In this document: positions 10,913 through 20,963 of the stretch, in pieces
Position numbering within the stretch: position 1 is the first letter of the stretch
How the letters are laid out: each line of letters opens with the position of its first letter
Assembly: GCF_013256425.1 (NCBI RefSeq)
Contig: NZ_CP053904.1
Coordinates: forward strand, 1,922,001 to 1,986,000
Length of the DNA stretch: 64,000 bases
Source: Hymenobacter sp. BRD67
GTDB taxonomy: Bacteria; Bacteroidota; Bacteroidia; Cytophagales; Hymenobacteraceae
Direction of reading: 5' to 3'
Position numbers and translations under genes: made by a program
The notes under the pieces: model-generated
What the model was told of the DNA's origin: nothing
Seen by the model: the letters and a program-made list of their open reading frames with translations, nothing else
The model's database searches: none

Positions 10913-11460
10913 GCCTCAGAGGCGGCCGGCGAGCCATACCAGCGTACCCATTGCATCCAGAGAAGGCAGATGCAGGCGTACACGATAAAGGAGAATGTAT
11001 AGTGGTGATTGAAATCAACCGAGCGGTGGGCGTAGTGATGGTTTAGCGCCAGGGCTCCTACCCGCACTATATTCAACAAGTACAGGAAAATAATTCCGAG
11101 CGGGATAAACCACAGCTTGGGCCGTAACGGTCCGGGAAAAGCCACTATAAAGCCCGCAAACAGGGCGTACAGCACCAGCCCGTCGCACTGATAACCAACC
11201 AGCACAGCGGGCTGACCATCCATCGCCAGCGTAGTAGAGCCAGCCGCCGCCGTAGCTGCAAAGCCCAACAGGCGCAGCAATCCGGCACTAGCCGCAGCAA
11301 TATTTACCGAAAGCCAGCTGTCGAGCCGGCCATCGGGGCCAATAAAACCTTCATAGCCAATGAGCCACACCAGGTAAAGACCAGCAGCCAGTAGTAAAAA
11401 CTGCCAGCGGGGGGCTAGTCGTTGCCAGCTCGTCGGCGCAGAGATAAATTCAGGAAGCAT
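10909..11460 (-). CDS. Exosortase family protein (XrtX-like)
   Basis: A 183-residue polytopic membrane protein with about five TM helices. It carries the exosortase/archaeosortase catalytic triad in the expected order: Cys in YQCDGLVLY, Arg in LLNIVRVGAL, and His in FNHHYTFSFIVY. Exosortases cut C-terminal sorting signals of exported proteins, often with exopolysaccharide loci. Start chosen is ATG 11460; a GTG two codons upstream is also possible. No PEP-CTERM-like target, glycosyltransferase or EPS gene is nearby, so its substrate is not visible here. Assignment to the X subtype rests on the companion membrane protein and is tentative. Confidence 0.8.
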   Translation of the reverse strand: MLPEFISAPTSWQRLAPRWQFLLLAAGLYLVWLIGYEGFIGPDGRLDSWLSVNIAAASAGLLRLLGFAATAAAGSTTLAMDGQPAVLVGYQCDGLVLYALFAGFIVAFPGPLRPKLWFIPLGIIFLYLLNIVRVGALALNHHYAHRSVDFNHHYTFSFIVYACICLLWMQWVRWYGSPAASEA

Positions 11461-11495
11461 GGGCACAAATATATCGGCCCGGCCACGACAAACTA

Positions 11496-12311
11496 CTATT
11501 GTTTTAGCCCACTCGGTATTCCCTGCGGGTAATCCTGCTGAATGTCTTTCTGAAGCTCCTCAATGCGGTTGCCTGGGTTAGGATGCGTGCTTAGAAATTC
11601 GGGCGGATTGCTGCTGCCGGCTTGCTTTTCCAGCATTTGCATCACGTTAATCATAGCGTGAGGGTCATAACCGGCCTGGGGGGTAAACTTCACGGCAAAA
11701 TTATCGGCCTGCAACTCGTCGTTGCGGCTAAAGCGCAGGGTTACGAGCTTGGCAATCATGGCGGCGGCGGCGGCCCGGGCCACACTGCTGCCGGGGCTGT
11801 TGGGGTCGTAGGCCGCGATGGCCGCCGCGCCGGTCAGGCCCTGCGTCAGCTGGCTTTGGGCTACCTGCTCGGCCGAGTGCCGGGCCACTACGTGGCCTAT
11901 CTCATGGGCCAGCACGCCGGCCAGCTGCGCTTCCGAGGTCAGGTTTTTCAGCAGGCCCTGTGTAATAAACACCTGGCCACCCGGCAGGGCAAACGCGTTG
12001 ATTGTCTGGTCATCAGCCAGCAGGTGAAACCGATATTGATACTTGGTCTTCTGGTCGAGGGCATTAGCCTGCACAATGCGCTGGCCCACCTGCTGCACGG
12101 CGGCCGTTGCCCGGGCATCAGTGCTTTCGCCGCCGTACTGCTGCTCCATCTGCGGAGCGGCCTGCACACCGAGGGCAATTTCCTGGTCGGCCGACATATT
12201 CACGTGCTGCTTCTCGCCGGTTACAGGGTTGGTCGAAGTATTAAAGAAGTAGCCCAGCAGCGTTACCACTGCGATTATGAGGCCAATAATAACGCGAAAG
12301 TTCAGGCGCAT
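11496..12311 (-). CDS. M48 family metalloprotease
   Basis: A 271-residue protein with one N-terminal TM/signal anchor (residues ~4-22), followed by an M48 peptidase domain. The zinc motif HEIGH with downstream glutamate (NDELQADNFAV) is present, as is the typical ALPGGQVFITQGLL strand. The C-terminus has FLSTHPNPGNRIEELQ, usual in periplasmic BepA/LoiP-type M48 proteases that degrade or refold outer-membrane proteins. Start chosen is ATG 12311; a TTG three codons upstream is less likely. Stand-alone gene downstream of the exosortase pair. Confidence 0.9.
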   Translation of the reverse strand: MRLNFRVIIGLIIAVVTLLGYFFNTSTNPVTGEKQHVNMSADQEIALGVQAAPQMEQQYGGESTDARATAAVQQVGQRIVQANALDQKTKYQYRFHLLADDQTINAFALPGGQVFITQGLLKNLTSEAQLAGVLAHEIGHVVARHSAEQVAQSQLTQGLTGAAAIAAYDPNSPGSSVARAAAAAMIAKLVTLRFSRNDELQADNFAVKFTPQAGYDPHAMINVMQMLEKQAGSSNPPEFLSTHPNPGNRIEELQKDIQQDYPQGIPSGLKQ

Positions 12312-12511
12312 AAACTGCAAAGAATGAGAGTGAGTGTGAAAGCATAGCGTAGCCGTGCTATAGCCCAGCTACAGGCTGTGTAAACGGACCACCGCGCGCT
12401 AGGTTATCCCCAGCACCTCGCGTAGGCATTGGCCCTGGGGGTCAAATCAGGTTTCAGCCCTAGCTTCGCCTTGCCCGAGCCGGACTACATCGCGCAAGCG
12501 GGCACTGCTAT

Positions 12512-12919
12512 ATGGCTTTTTTACTTCCTCAACGCCCGGTTGTTCGCCCGTTTCTGCTCCTGCTGAGCGGGGTGCTGCTGGCTGGGTGCGGCCGTGCGCT
12601 GCCCGATATTCCGGGCTTTGCCGCGCCGGCCTGGCGGGCCGACCGCTATGCCTGCGGCGGGCACCGCGCCGCGCTGCTCCCGCCGCTGCTGGCGGCCCGC
12701 CCCCGCCTCTATGAGGCCCGCGCCAATGATGTAACGGCCGTGCTCGGCCCGCCTGATGAGGAAGAGCTGCTGGCTCAGACCGAAAAGGTGTACCATTACT
12801 ACCTTACGCCCGGCGCCCAATGTGGGCCGCGCCGCCCCCACACCAGCGGCCCGCGCCTGAGCATTCATTTTGGACCGCTTGGCACGGTAACGGAGGTACA
12901 GGCTGACCCTCTACCGTAA
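12512..12919 (+). CDS. Small lipoprotein, unknown function
   Basis: A 135-residue protein with a lipoprotein signal (hydrophobic residues 13-25, lipobox LLAGC, Cys at about 26). The mature part contains a segment VLGPPDEEELL...YHYYL that resembles the repeat seen in BamE/SmpA-like lipoproteins (a Gly-Pro-Pro-Asp followed by a Tyr-rich strand). That likeness is weak. Two Cys residues may form a disulfide. It converges with the next gene and shares a bidirectional terminator. Confidence 0.6.
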   Translation: MAFLLPQRPVVRPFLLLLSGVLLAGCGRALPDIPGFAAPAWRADRYACGGHRAALLPPLLAARPRLYEARANDVTAVLGPPDEEELLAQTEKVYHYYLTPGAQCGPRRPHTSGPRLSIHFGPLGTVTEVQADPLP

Positions 12920-12928
12920 ATTCATAAA

Positions 12929-12959
12929 AAAAGCCAGCTGCACGCGGCAGCTGGCTTGT
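12929..12959. terminator. Bidirectional terminator between convergent genes
   Basis: Perfect stem AAGCCAGCTG / CAGCTGGCTT (12931-12940 with 12948-12957), preceded by an A-run. It serves the lipoprotein gene on the plus strand and possibly the minus-strand gene. Confidence 0.75.
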
Positions 12960-12980
12960 AGTTATTTACATAAGCAGCGC

Positions 12981-13322
12981 TTAGCCATTGCCGCCGCCCG
13001 AGGTTTCGTCCTGCTGCAGCTGGCTCAGCTGCGAGGGCGACATTATTCGCCCGCACTCCTGCTCGTACTGCGACTGCAGCTCGGCTAGCTGATTGGTGCG
13101 GGCAGGTCCGTCGTTACGGGTAGCCTGCTCAATCTCCCGCTGCCGGGTCAGGCGCATGCGGTTGAGTGTAAGCAGCTTCACAAACTGACCTTCGTTGAGT
13201 TGCAGGCGCGCACTCATTTCGCGGGTCATCTCGACTACCGTCGGGGATGAAACCGTCTGGGCAAGGGCGCTGAAACTTAGTAAAATAGAAAGAGGCAGGA
13301 AGAAAAGTGAAGCAGTCGTCAT
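12981..13322 (-). CDS. Small secreted protein, possibly Spy/CpxP-like
   Basis: A 113-residue protein with a clear Sec signal peptide (cleavage after SALAQ, ~residue 22). The mature part is alpha-helical and Arg/Gln/Glu-rich with a motif MSARLQLNEGQFVKLLTLNR resembling the helical LTxxQ-type repeat of Spy/CpxP periplasmic chaperones. Likeness is weak, so the function is only suggested. Ends in GGGNG. Confidence 0.55.
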   Translation of the reverse strand: MTTASLFFLPLSILLSFSALAQTVSSPTVVEMTREMSARLQLNEGQFVKLLTLNRMRLTRQREIEQATRNDGPARTNQLAELQSQYEQECGRIMSPSQLSQLQQDETSGGGNG

Positions 13323-13463
13323 AGCGGATAGAGAGAATATGCAGGCAGGTCTTGGTATTTTACCAGATTTTCGTTCTAACCTCCCCGCGCTGACCGATAG
13401 TTCCGCCGGTTTCTTTTTTACTCCCTAAGGAGTACTCCTTTCGCAAGCCTTATTTTGCCTTTT

Positions 13464-14171
13464 ATGCTCACTTGCTTTGCCCCCGACCTTCTGCCCACTT
13501 TAGCCACTTACACACTTTCAGAAGAGGAAAGCAAGCACGCTGTGCGCGTACTGCGCCTCGGCCCTGGCGCGCCCGTTGTGCTCGTAGATGGGCACGGCAC
13601 GGTGGCCACCGCCCTCATCGCTGATGACAACCCCAAGCGCTGCACGCTTACTATAACTGGCCGCGAAACCATAGCCCCGCGCCCCACCTACACCCACGTA
13701 GCCGTAGCCCCCACCAAAAACCTCGACCGCATGGAGTGGCTGGTCGAAAAGGCCGTCGAAGTGGGCATCGAGCGCCTCAGCTTCCTGCGCTGCGCCCGTT
13801 CCGAGCGCCGCGACCTCAAGCTGGAGCGCCTGGAGAAAATCGCCGTCAGCGCCCTCAAGCAGAGCGGCCAGGCCCACCTGCCGCAGCTCGACGAGCTAAT
13901 CGATTTCGAGAAATTCCTGACCAAAATCGACCCTGCTACCACTTTCATCGCCCACCTTGAAGCCGGCGAGCGCACCGCCCTGGCCCAGGTTATTGGGGCC
14001 GCGCCGCGCTGCTGCGTGCTCATTGGCCCCGAAGGCGACTTCTCCCCTAGCGAAATTGAGTTGGCGCTGGGCCGGGGCATGCGGCCCGTTATGCTCGGCA
14101 GCTCGCGGCTGCGCACCGAAACGGCCGCGCTGGCGGCCGTGTTCACGGCGCAGATAGTGCGGGAGCTTTAA
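13464..14171 (+). CDS. rsmE: 16S rRNA (uracil(1498)-N(3))-methyltransferase RsmE
   Basis: SAM-dependent SPOUT (trefoil-knot) methyltransferase that methylates N3 of U1498 in 16S rRNA. The 235-residue length is normal. It has the N-terminal PUA-like domain (HAVRVLRLGPGAPVVLVDG), the middle block TKNLDRMEWLVEKAVEVGI, and the C-terminal knot with IGPEGDFSPSEIE and LGSSRLRTETAA, which bind the cofactor. Start chosen is ATG 13464; a TTG three codons upstream is open but less likely. Its stop overlaps the stop of a convergent gene by 4 bp. Confidence 0.95.
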   Translation: MLTCFAPDLLPTLATYTLSEEESKHAVRVLRLGPGAPVVLVDGHGTVATALIADDNPKRCTLTITGRETIAPRPTYTHVAVAPTKNLDRMEWLVEKAVEVGIERLSFLRCARSERRDLKLERLEKIAVSALKQSGQAHLPQLDELIDFEKFLTKIDPATTFIAHLEAGERTALAQVIGAAPRCCVLIGPEGDFSPSEIELALGRGMRPVMLGSSRLRTETAALAAVFTAQIVREL

Positions 14172-14635
14172 CCGAGTTGCTTGCGTGCTTTTATCAAGTT
14201 TGTTAGCTTCTCCAGCTTCTTAATCGGTAGTGGAAACCAATTCTTTCTGTTGAAATCAGCTGGGTTAAGCTTTTGCAGCGCACGCCAAAAGGGCAGCAAT
14301 ACAATTTGCTGGCTGGCTTCCAGGCAAAACAATTGCTGTTTGAATTGCGGACTTATAGAATGCCAGTCATCTAACTCAGAAATTTTGAGCTGAATACCTT
14401 GTGGCTGTATATTAAACTGGAAAGCCAGTTCTGCCGGCTCTAGCCACCAACTTACGGAAGCGTCTACGCCTTGCATAACAAGCAGTAAGCAGCTAATCAA
14501 ATCAGCCAATGGGTCATTCAAAACTCCCGAAGCCTGAAATTTCAAATGGAAGTCGCCTATCGTAAGCTCCACGGGAAGCCATTTATACTGAGGCATTCCA
14601 AACTCAACCTGCAGTTTAAGGGGTTTTGTTTTCAA
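14168..14635 (-). CDS. Unknown protein in a low-GC patch
   Basis: A 155-residue soluble protein not recognised from sequence. It is rich in Leu/Gln/Lys/Phe and clearly lower in GC than its neighbours (many AAA, AAT and TTT codons). The start is a TTG at 14635, with an ATG at 14596 as an alternative. Its 3' end overlaps rsmE by 4 bp. It sits next to the truncated rtcB and an atypical peptidase gene, so probably it belongs to an acquired patch. Single-gene immunity or phage-like functions are possible but nothing in the sequence shows this. Confidence 0.55.
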   Translation of the reverse strand: MKTKPLKLQVEFGMPQYKWLPVELTIGDFHLKFQASGVLNDPLADLISCLLLVMQGVDASVSWWLEPAELAFQFNIQPQGIQLKISELDDWHSISPQFKQQLFCLEASQQIVLLPFWRALQKLNPADFNRKNWFPLPIKKLEKLTNLIKARKQLG

Positions 14636-14669
14636 GGTGCTACAAATTTAAAAGTTGCGTAGTCCAGAA

Positions 14670-16290
<1,621 letters not shown>

Positions 16291-16460
16291 TATTGCGGCT
16301 TTTTAATCAGCTGTAATGACACCAGAAATGAAAGCAGCGTTGCCTGCCTTCACAACCTTCTCTACCAAGTGTGGCGGTGCGGTAGTGTTAGTGTATCCAC
16401 CGAAACTTTCTATCACAGCCTTTCCTTTGTGGAGTATGTCGGCCAGTCCGGCCCTTTGCC

Positions 16461-17129
16461 ATGCTGAAAAACCTCCTCCTCGCCGCTAGCCTCCTACTCA
16501 CTACCACGGCTGCCACGCCGCCCGCCGCGCCCAGCTACCAGATTGCCAAGCTGCACTACGGGGGCGGGGGCGACTGGTACGCCAACAAAACGAGTTTGCC
16601 TAACCTCATCAGCTTCTGCAACCAGACGCTGCATACCAACATCGCGCCCGATGAGGCTACCGTGGAGCTCGACGCGCCCGAGCTGCTAACATATCCTTTT
16701 CTGCATATGACCGGGCACGGCAACGTCAGCTTTACCACGGCCGAGGCCCAGAACCTACGCAAGTACCTGGTGGGCGGCGGCTTCCTGCACATCGACGATA
16801 ACTACGGGCTCGACAAGTTTATCCGCCCCGAGATGAAGAAGGTTTTTCCGGAGCTGGAGTTCGTAGAGCTACCTTTTTCGCATCCCATCTATCACCAAAA
16901 GTATCAGTTTCCCAGGGGCTTACCCAAGGTACATGAGCACGACGGCAAGCGCCCGCAGGGCTTTGGCCTCGTATACAAAGGCCGCCTGGTGTGCTTCTAC
17001 ACCTACGAGTGCGACCTCGGCAACGGTTGGGAAGACGTGGGCACTTACCCCGAAGACCCGCCCGCCATCCACGATGCAGCCCTACGCATGGGCGCTAACC
17101 TGGTGGCGTATGCGCTCACGCAAGACTAA
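16461..17129 (+). CDS. DUF4159 domain-containing secreted protein
   Basis: A 222-residue protein with a signal peptide (~1-20) and a full DUF4159 domain: AKLHYGGGGDWYANKTSLPNLI, FLHMTGHGNVSFT, and GGFLHIDDNYGLDKFIRPEM. DUF4159 has a glutamine-amidotransferase/ThuA-like fold and usually occurs near gliding/aerotolerance-type or rsmE genes in Bacteroidetes; activity is not established. Normal length, ATG start. It probably lay directly beside rsmE before the patch at 14.2-16.3 kb was inserted. Confidence 0.85.
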   Translation: MLKNLLLAASLLLTTTAATPPAAPSYQIAKLHYGGGGDWYANKTSLPNLISFCNQTLHTNIAPDEATVELDAPELLTYPFLHMTGHGNVSFTTAEAQNLRKYLVGGGFLHIDDNYGLDKFIRPEMKKVFPELEFVELPFSHPIYHQKYQFPRGLPKVHEHDGKRPQGFGLVYKGRLVCFYTYECDLGNGWEDVGTYPEDPPAIHDAALRMGANLVAYALTQD

Positions 17130-17155
17130 TTTTTCTGTTAACTGTTAACTGAAAA

Positions 17156-17728
17156 TTACCGCACGCCCTGCGCTGGGAAGCGCCCCGTCTTGGTGCGGTA
17201 AAAAGCCTTGATTTCCTCCAGGTCTTTTTCGTAATCGCCAGAAGGCCAGACGACCGGGCCTACGCCGGCTTCTTTTTTCTTGTAATCGAGGAAGCCTAGT
17301 ACAATGGGCACCTTCGCTTCCAGCGCGGCAAAGTAGAAGCCCTTGCGCCACTTGGGCTGGTAGGCCCGGGTGCCTTCAGGCGTAATAAGAATAACCAGCT
17401 CCTCACGCTGCTGAAACAGCTGCACCATACCATCGACCAGGCTATTGTTGCGGCTGCGGTTGACGGGCAGCGCGCCGATAGCCTTCACGAGCCAGCCCAG
17501 CCAGGGGTTTTCGGTCCACTCGCTTTTCACGGTGAAGCGCACATCCACATCCATAATATAAAAAGCCGCGCGGGCCATAATGATATCCCAGTTGCTGGTA
17601 TGGGGGGCCGCAATCATCATGCACTTGCGGATATCCGGCGGTATCTGCCCGGTTTGGCGCCAGCCAGCCACGGCAAAAATAGCCTTTGCGATGTAATACC
17701 AGAACGTAGATGTTTTGCGGGCGGCCAT
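17156..17728 (-). CDS. 1-acyl-sn-glycerol-3-phosphate acyltransferase-like (PlsC family)
   Basis: A 190-residue PlsC-type acyltransferase of phospholipid synthesis. The family motifs are in order: block I HTSNWD (H-x4-D catalytic pair, near residue 42), block III LITPEGTR (near 115), and a later Pro/Val strand (VPIVLGF). Start chosen is ATG 17728 (MAARKTSTFWYY); an in-frame ATG 13 codons upstream adds a Pro/Phe-rich segment unlikely in the family. Exact acyl acceptor cannot be told. Followed on the same strand by patatin and MBL hydrolase genes upstream, a possible lipid-related cluster. Confidence 0.85.
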   Translation of the reverse strand: MAARKTSTFWYYIAKAIFAVAGWRQTGQIPPDIRKCMMIAAPHTSNWDIIMARAAFYIMDVDVRFTVKSEWTENPWLGWLVKAIGALPVNRSRNNSLVDGMVQLFQQREELVILITPEGTRAYQPKWRKGFYFAALEAKVPIVLGFLDYKKKEAGVGPVVWPSGDYEKDLEEIKAFYRTKTGRFPAQGVR

Positions 17729-17787
17729 AGGGGGTGGAAGTGCGAAAAAGTGCGCAAAGCTAGGCAAAAAGCCCGGCCTAGCCTTAG

Positions 17788-18603
17788 TTAGATGCCGGTC
17801 GGCAGCAACGCCCGTAGCGCGGCCTCCTGGCTTAGCGCGTAGCGATAGCCGACAGCATATAGCTCGGCCGCCTTACGATAGTCAAGTGGGCGGTAGTTGA
17901 GCAACTCGGGCGGCTCCAACAGCAGTGCACACTGCGCCTGACGGGTAATAGTATTGGCATGAATGGCCAGTTGGAGCGTGCGCTCAATTACCCGGCGCAG
18001 CGTGGGCAGGCGGGCTTCGCGGTTGAGCGGATTGCAGTGCACGCCCACTACCGGCGGGCTGCCGGGTGGGCCCAGCAGGGGCTCAACGGGCAGGTTGTTC
18101 AGCAGGCCGCCATCTACCAGCAGCCGGCCCTGGTACTCGATGGGCCGGTACAGAATAGGTACTGCCGACGAGGCCAGCAGCGGCAGCAGCAGCGGCCCCT
18201 CACTGAAATAAACCGTTTCGCCTGCGCACAGGTCGGTAGCGGCCAGCGTGAGCGGGCGGTTCAGGTCTTCAAAGCGCTGCTGCTGGCCCAGATGCCGGGC
18301 CAATAGCTGCTCCACCGCGTCGAGCCCCAGCAGTCCGTGCCGGCTAAAAACCGGGCGCGTAAGGCGCACAACATTGGTGGTTTGCAGGAGCCGCAAAATC
18401 TCGCGCGGAGCAAAGCCGGCCGCGTAAAACGTGGCCGCAATGGCCCCCGAGCTAACGCCCGCTAACCGGCCAACCGGTATGGCCAGCTCCTCCAGCGCAG
18501 CCAGTACGCCCAGGTGCGCAATGCCCCGTGCCCCGCCACCCGATAGGGCCAGGCTAAGACCGGCCGCCGGTTTCTGACTCCTGCCTTCTAGCTCCGGAAC
18601 CAT
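17788..18603 (-). CDS. Patatin-like phospholipase family protein
   Basis: A 271-residue cytoplasmic/membrane-associated Ser-Asp dyad lipase. The oxyanion motif SGGGARGIAHLGVL (residues ~22-35), the nucleophile elbow GVSSG (Ser about 54), and the catalytic Asp motif DGGLLNNLP (about 165) are all present. RssA-like size. Start chosen is ATG 18603; a TTG eight codons upstream is open. Lies 59 bp upstream of the acyltransferase in the same direction, so a lipid-turnover pair is likely. Confidence 0.9.
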   Translation of the reverse strand: MVPELEGRSQKPAAGLSLALSGGGARGIAHLGVLAALEELAIPVGRLAGVSSGAIAATFYAAGFAPREILRLLQTTNVVRLTRPVFSRHGLLGLDAVEQLLARHLGQQQRFEDLNRPLTLAATDLCAGETVYFSEGPLLLPLLASSAVPILYRPIEYQGRLLVDGGLLNNLPVEPLLGPPGSPPVVGVHCNPLNREARLPTLRRVIERTLQLAIHANTITRQAQCALLLEPPELLNYRPLDYRKAAELYAVGYRYALSQEAALRALLPTGI

Positions 18604-18645
18604 AGCTGTTTGTGTTCGCAACCCCAAAACAGGGTGCCGGAAATA

Positions 18646-19494
18646 TTAGAGGTCACTAATACGCAGCGTTTCGGCCAGCCGTACGCCCTTATCGGTGAGT
18701 TGCACGGTACAGGCTTCATGCAGCGGGTCGTGCTCCAGCAGCAGCACCCAGCCTTCTTCGGCGGCGCGGCGCAGCACCGCCTCCTTTTCGCTGAGCGTAA
18801 CGAGCGGACGCACGTCGTAGCTCATCACGTAGGGCAGCGGAATGTGGGCCGCACTTGGCAGCAGGTCAGCCATGTAGGCCAGTGTGCGGCCTTGGTACTG
18901 CATCAGCGGCACCATCATTTTCTCGGTGTGGCCGTTGGCAAACAGAATGTCGCTGAACTGTGGCAGGGCATCGGGCACTCCGTGAGCCGGGTCGATAAAG
19001 CGGAGCTGGCCGCTTTCCTGAATGGGTCGGATATTCTCGGCCAGGAAGCTGGCTTTCTCGCGGGCGTTGGGTTGGTTAGCCCAGGCCCAGTGTGCTTCGT
19101 TGCTCCAGTAGGTAGCGTTTGCAAAAGCCGTTTGCAAGGCGCCATCGGGCCGGCGCACCACCGAGCCGCCGCAGTGGTCGAAGTGCAGGTGCGTAAGAAA
19201 AACATCCGTGATGTCGGCACTCGTAAAGCCCAGCTTGCGCAGCGATTTTTCGAGGGTGTCGTCGCCGTGCAGGTAAAAGTGGCCCCGAAACTTTTCGTCC
19301 TGCTTCTCGCCAATACCATTATCGACAAGAATCAGGCGCCCGCCATCTTCCACCAGCAGGCAGCGCATAGCCCAAGTGCACATATTGTTAGCGTCGGGTG
19401 GGTTCAGCTTCTGCCACATCGACTTGGGTACCACGCCAAACATGGCACCACCGTCGAGCTTAAACAACCCGGTATCTAGCGAATGGACTCTCAT
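18646..19494 (-). CDS. MBL-fold metallo-hydrolase (AHL-lactonase-like)
   Basis: A 282-residue metallo-beta-lactamase-fold hydrolase. The dinuclear metal motif HxHxDH appears as THLHFDHCGG (about residue 105), followed by further ligand positions (NGHTEKMMVPL, LLEHDP). The N-terminus MRVHSLDTGLFKLDGGAMFGV is typical of a Bacteroidetes branch near quorum-quenching lactonases, but the substrate is not shown by sequence. ATG 19494. Followed 43 bp later by the patatin gene on the same strand. Confidence 0.85.
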   Translation of the reverse strand: MRVHSLDTGLFKLDGGAMFGVVPKSMWQKLNPPDANNMCTWAMRCLLVEDGGRLILVDNGIGEKQDEKFRGHFYLHGDDTLEKSLRKLGFTSADITDVFLTHLHFDHCGGSVVRRPDGALQTAFANATYWSNEAHWAWANQPNAREKASFLAENIRPIQESGQLRFIDPAHGVPDALPQFSDILFANGHTEKMMVPLMQYQGRTLAYMADLLPSAAHIPLPYVMSYDVRPLVTLSEKEAVLRRAAEEGWVLLLEHDPLHEACTVQLTDKGVRLAETLRISDL

Positions 19495-19570
19495 ATTGAA
19501 TTATAAATTAAAAGTCAAAATTGCGGCTACCTGGCTACCAGCCCGCGTTTTCAGCTTTCTAATCTTACCT

Positions 19571-20518
19571 CTATTCGACCACTACACCCATTGCCGAAAA
19601 CTTATCGATGCGCTGCGAAATGCGCTCTTCGGCCGGTATGGCGGCTAGCTCGGCCAGCGTTGCAAGCAGGGTTTTCTTGAGCGTGTCTATCATCTGCGCG
19701 GCATCGGTGTGGGCCCCGCCCAGGGGCTCCCTGATAATGCCATCAACGAGGCCGGCACGCTCCATATCAGTAGCCGTAAGCTTAAGCGCCTCGGCAGCCT
19801 GCTCCTTATAGTCCCACGAGCGCCACAGGATACTGCTGCACGACTCGGGAGAAATAACTGAGTACCAGGTATTTTCCAGCATCATCACCCGGTCGCCGAT
19901 GGCGATACCCAGCGCGCCACCGCTGGCCCCCTCGCCAATAATAATGCACACGACGGGCACCTTAAGCATGAACATCTCCTTCAGGTTGCGGGCAATGGCT
20001 TCGCCCTGGCCACGCTCCTCCGCTTCCTGGCCCGGATAAGCCCCCATCGTATCGATTAGCGTTACGATAGGCAGCTTAAACTTTTCAGCCAGCTTCATCA
20101 GGCGCAGCGCCTTACGATAGCCTTCGGGGTTGGCCATGCCGAAGTTGCGGTACTGCCGCTCCTTGGTATTGTGGCCTTTTTGCTGTCCGATAAACATCAC
20201 GGCCTGGCCAGCAAGCTCGCCCAAGCCGCCTACCATCGCCTTATCGTCGCCCACTGTGCGGTCGCCATGCAGCTCTATAAACTTGTCGACCATTCCCCCA
20301 ATATAATCCAGCATCTGAGGGCGCTCAGGGTGGCGCGAAAGCTGCACGCGCTGCCAACGCGTGAGGTTGGCATAGGTTTCCTTTTTCAGGGCTTCTATCT
20401 TAGCCTTTAGGGCTACAACGGCGTCTGCTACGTCGACGTCGCTGTCTTGGGCGAGTTGCTGCATCTGACGCAGCTTGTCTTCGAGGGCGGCAATGGGTTG
20501 TTCAAAATCAAGCAGCAT
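19571..20518 (-). CDS. accA: Acetyl-CoA carboxylase carboxyltransferase subunit alpha
   Basis: Subunit of the heterotetrameric carboxyltransferase that transfers CO2 from biotin-BCCP to acetyl-CoA to make malonyl-CoA for fatty-acid synthesis. The 315-residue length is standard. Motifs include [34 protein letters not shown] block, [20 protein letters not shown], the oxyanion/CoA region [15 protein letters not shown], and [11 protein letters not shown]. Start ATG 20518 gives the classic [13 protein letters not shown]; the frame is open 48 codons further up without homology. accD is not in the window. Confidence 0.95.
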   Translation of the reverse strand: MLLDFEQPIAALEDKLRQMQQLAQDSDVDVADAVVALKAKIEALKKETYANLTRWQRVQLSRHPERPQMLDYIGGMVDKFIELHGDRTVGDDKAMVGGLGELAGQAVMFIGQQKGHNTKERQYRNFGMANPEGYRKALRLMKLAEKFKLPIVTLIDTMGAYPGQEAEERGQGEAIARNLKEMFMLKVPVVCIIIGEGASGGALGIAIGDRVMMLENTWYSVISPESCSSILWRSWDYKEQAAEALKLTATDMERAGLVDGIIREPLGGAHTDAAQMIDTLKKTLLATLAELAAIPAEERISQRIDKFSAMGVVVE

Positions 20519-20626
20519 AAGTGGGGTCGCTGAGTAATCGGGAGTGCTAAATGCGTTTTTGGTGCCGACAAAGGCCTTGAGCCACCAAGCAGCTAATGCG
20601 CCATAAGCGACCAAAATATCGGGCGG

Positions 20627-20634
20627 CAAAGGTA
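20627..20634 (-). promoter_or_regulatory. Bacteroidetes -7 element, likely accA promoter
   Basis: TACCTTTG on the minus strand fits TAnnTTTG exactly. It sits about 110 bp before the accA ATG. A CAAA (TTTG on minus) at 20660 is a possible but widely spaced -33 element. Confidence 0.45.
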
Positions 20635-20736
20635 AACCCAAACCCACACTAGCCGCCATCAAAAATTAATCCCCTTGAAAAACAAGCCTCAACGCCTGTA
20701 CAACCTCCAAACACCCGCTTTTTTTGGCCCGTTGCT

Positions 20737-20767
20737 TGTGGGAACGTTTTCCTTTGCCCTACCTTTG
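20737..20767 (+). promoter_or_regulatory. Likely promoter of tRNA-Asp
   Basis: TTG (20737-20739), 20 bp spacing, then TACCTTTG (20760-20767), which fits the Bacteroidetes sigma-A consensus. The mature tRNA starts 45 bp downstream. Confidence 0.55.
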
Positions 20768-20811
20768 TATCACCAAAACGGAAAAGCGCAATGCTTTCTG
20801 ATTTAGCAAAC

Positions 20812-20885
20812 GGTTTGGTAGTTCAGTTGGTTAGAATGCCGCCCTGTCACGGCGGAGGTCGCGGGTTCGAGTCCCGTCCAGACCG
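20812..20885 (+). tRNA. tRNA-Asp (GTC)
   Basis: Acceptor stem GGTTTGG / CCAGACC (one G-U), discriminator G885, D-arm with GTTCAGTTGGTTAGA, anticodon arm CCGCC-CTGTCAC-GGCGG with anticodon GTC, and a T-arm GCGGG-TTCGAGT-CCCGT. The 3' CCA is not encoded. A terminator follows within 15 bp, so it is transcribed alone. A phage remnant begins about 80 bp downstream, making this tRNA a candidate integration site. Confidence 0.95.
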
Positions 20886-20896
20886 CGAATCGTTTG

Positions 20897-20934
20897 CAAA
20901 AAGGCCATTTCCAGCTCGGAAATGGCCTTTTTCT
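20897..20934 (+). terminator. Terminator of tRNA-Asp
   Basis: AAAAAGGCCATTTCC / GGAAATGGCCTTTTT stem around an AGCTC loop, followed by a T-rich run. Confidence 0.85.
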
Positions 20935-20963
20935 TTGTCCAAATTGAAAAGGGTGGCAAGCCA

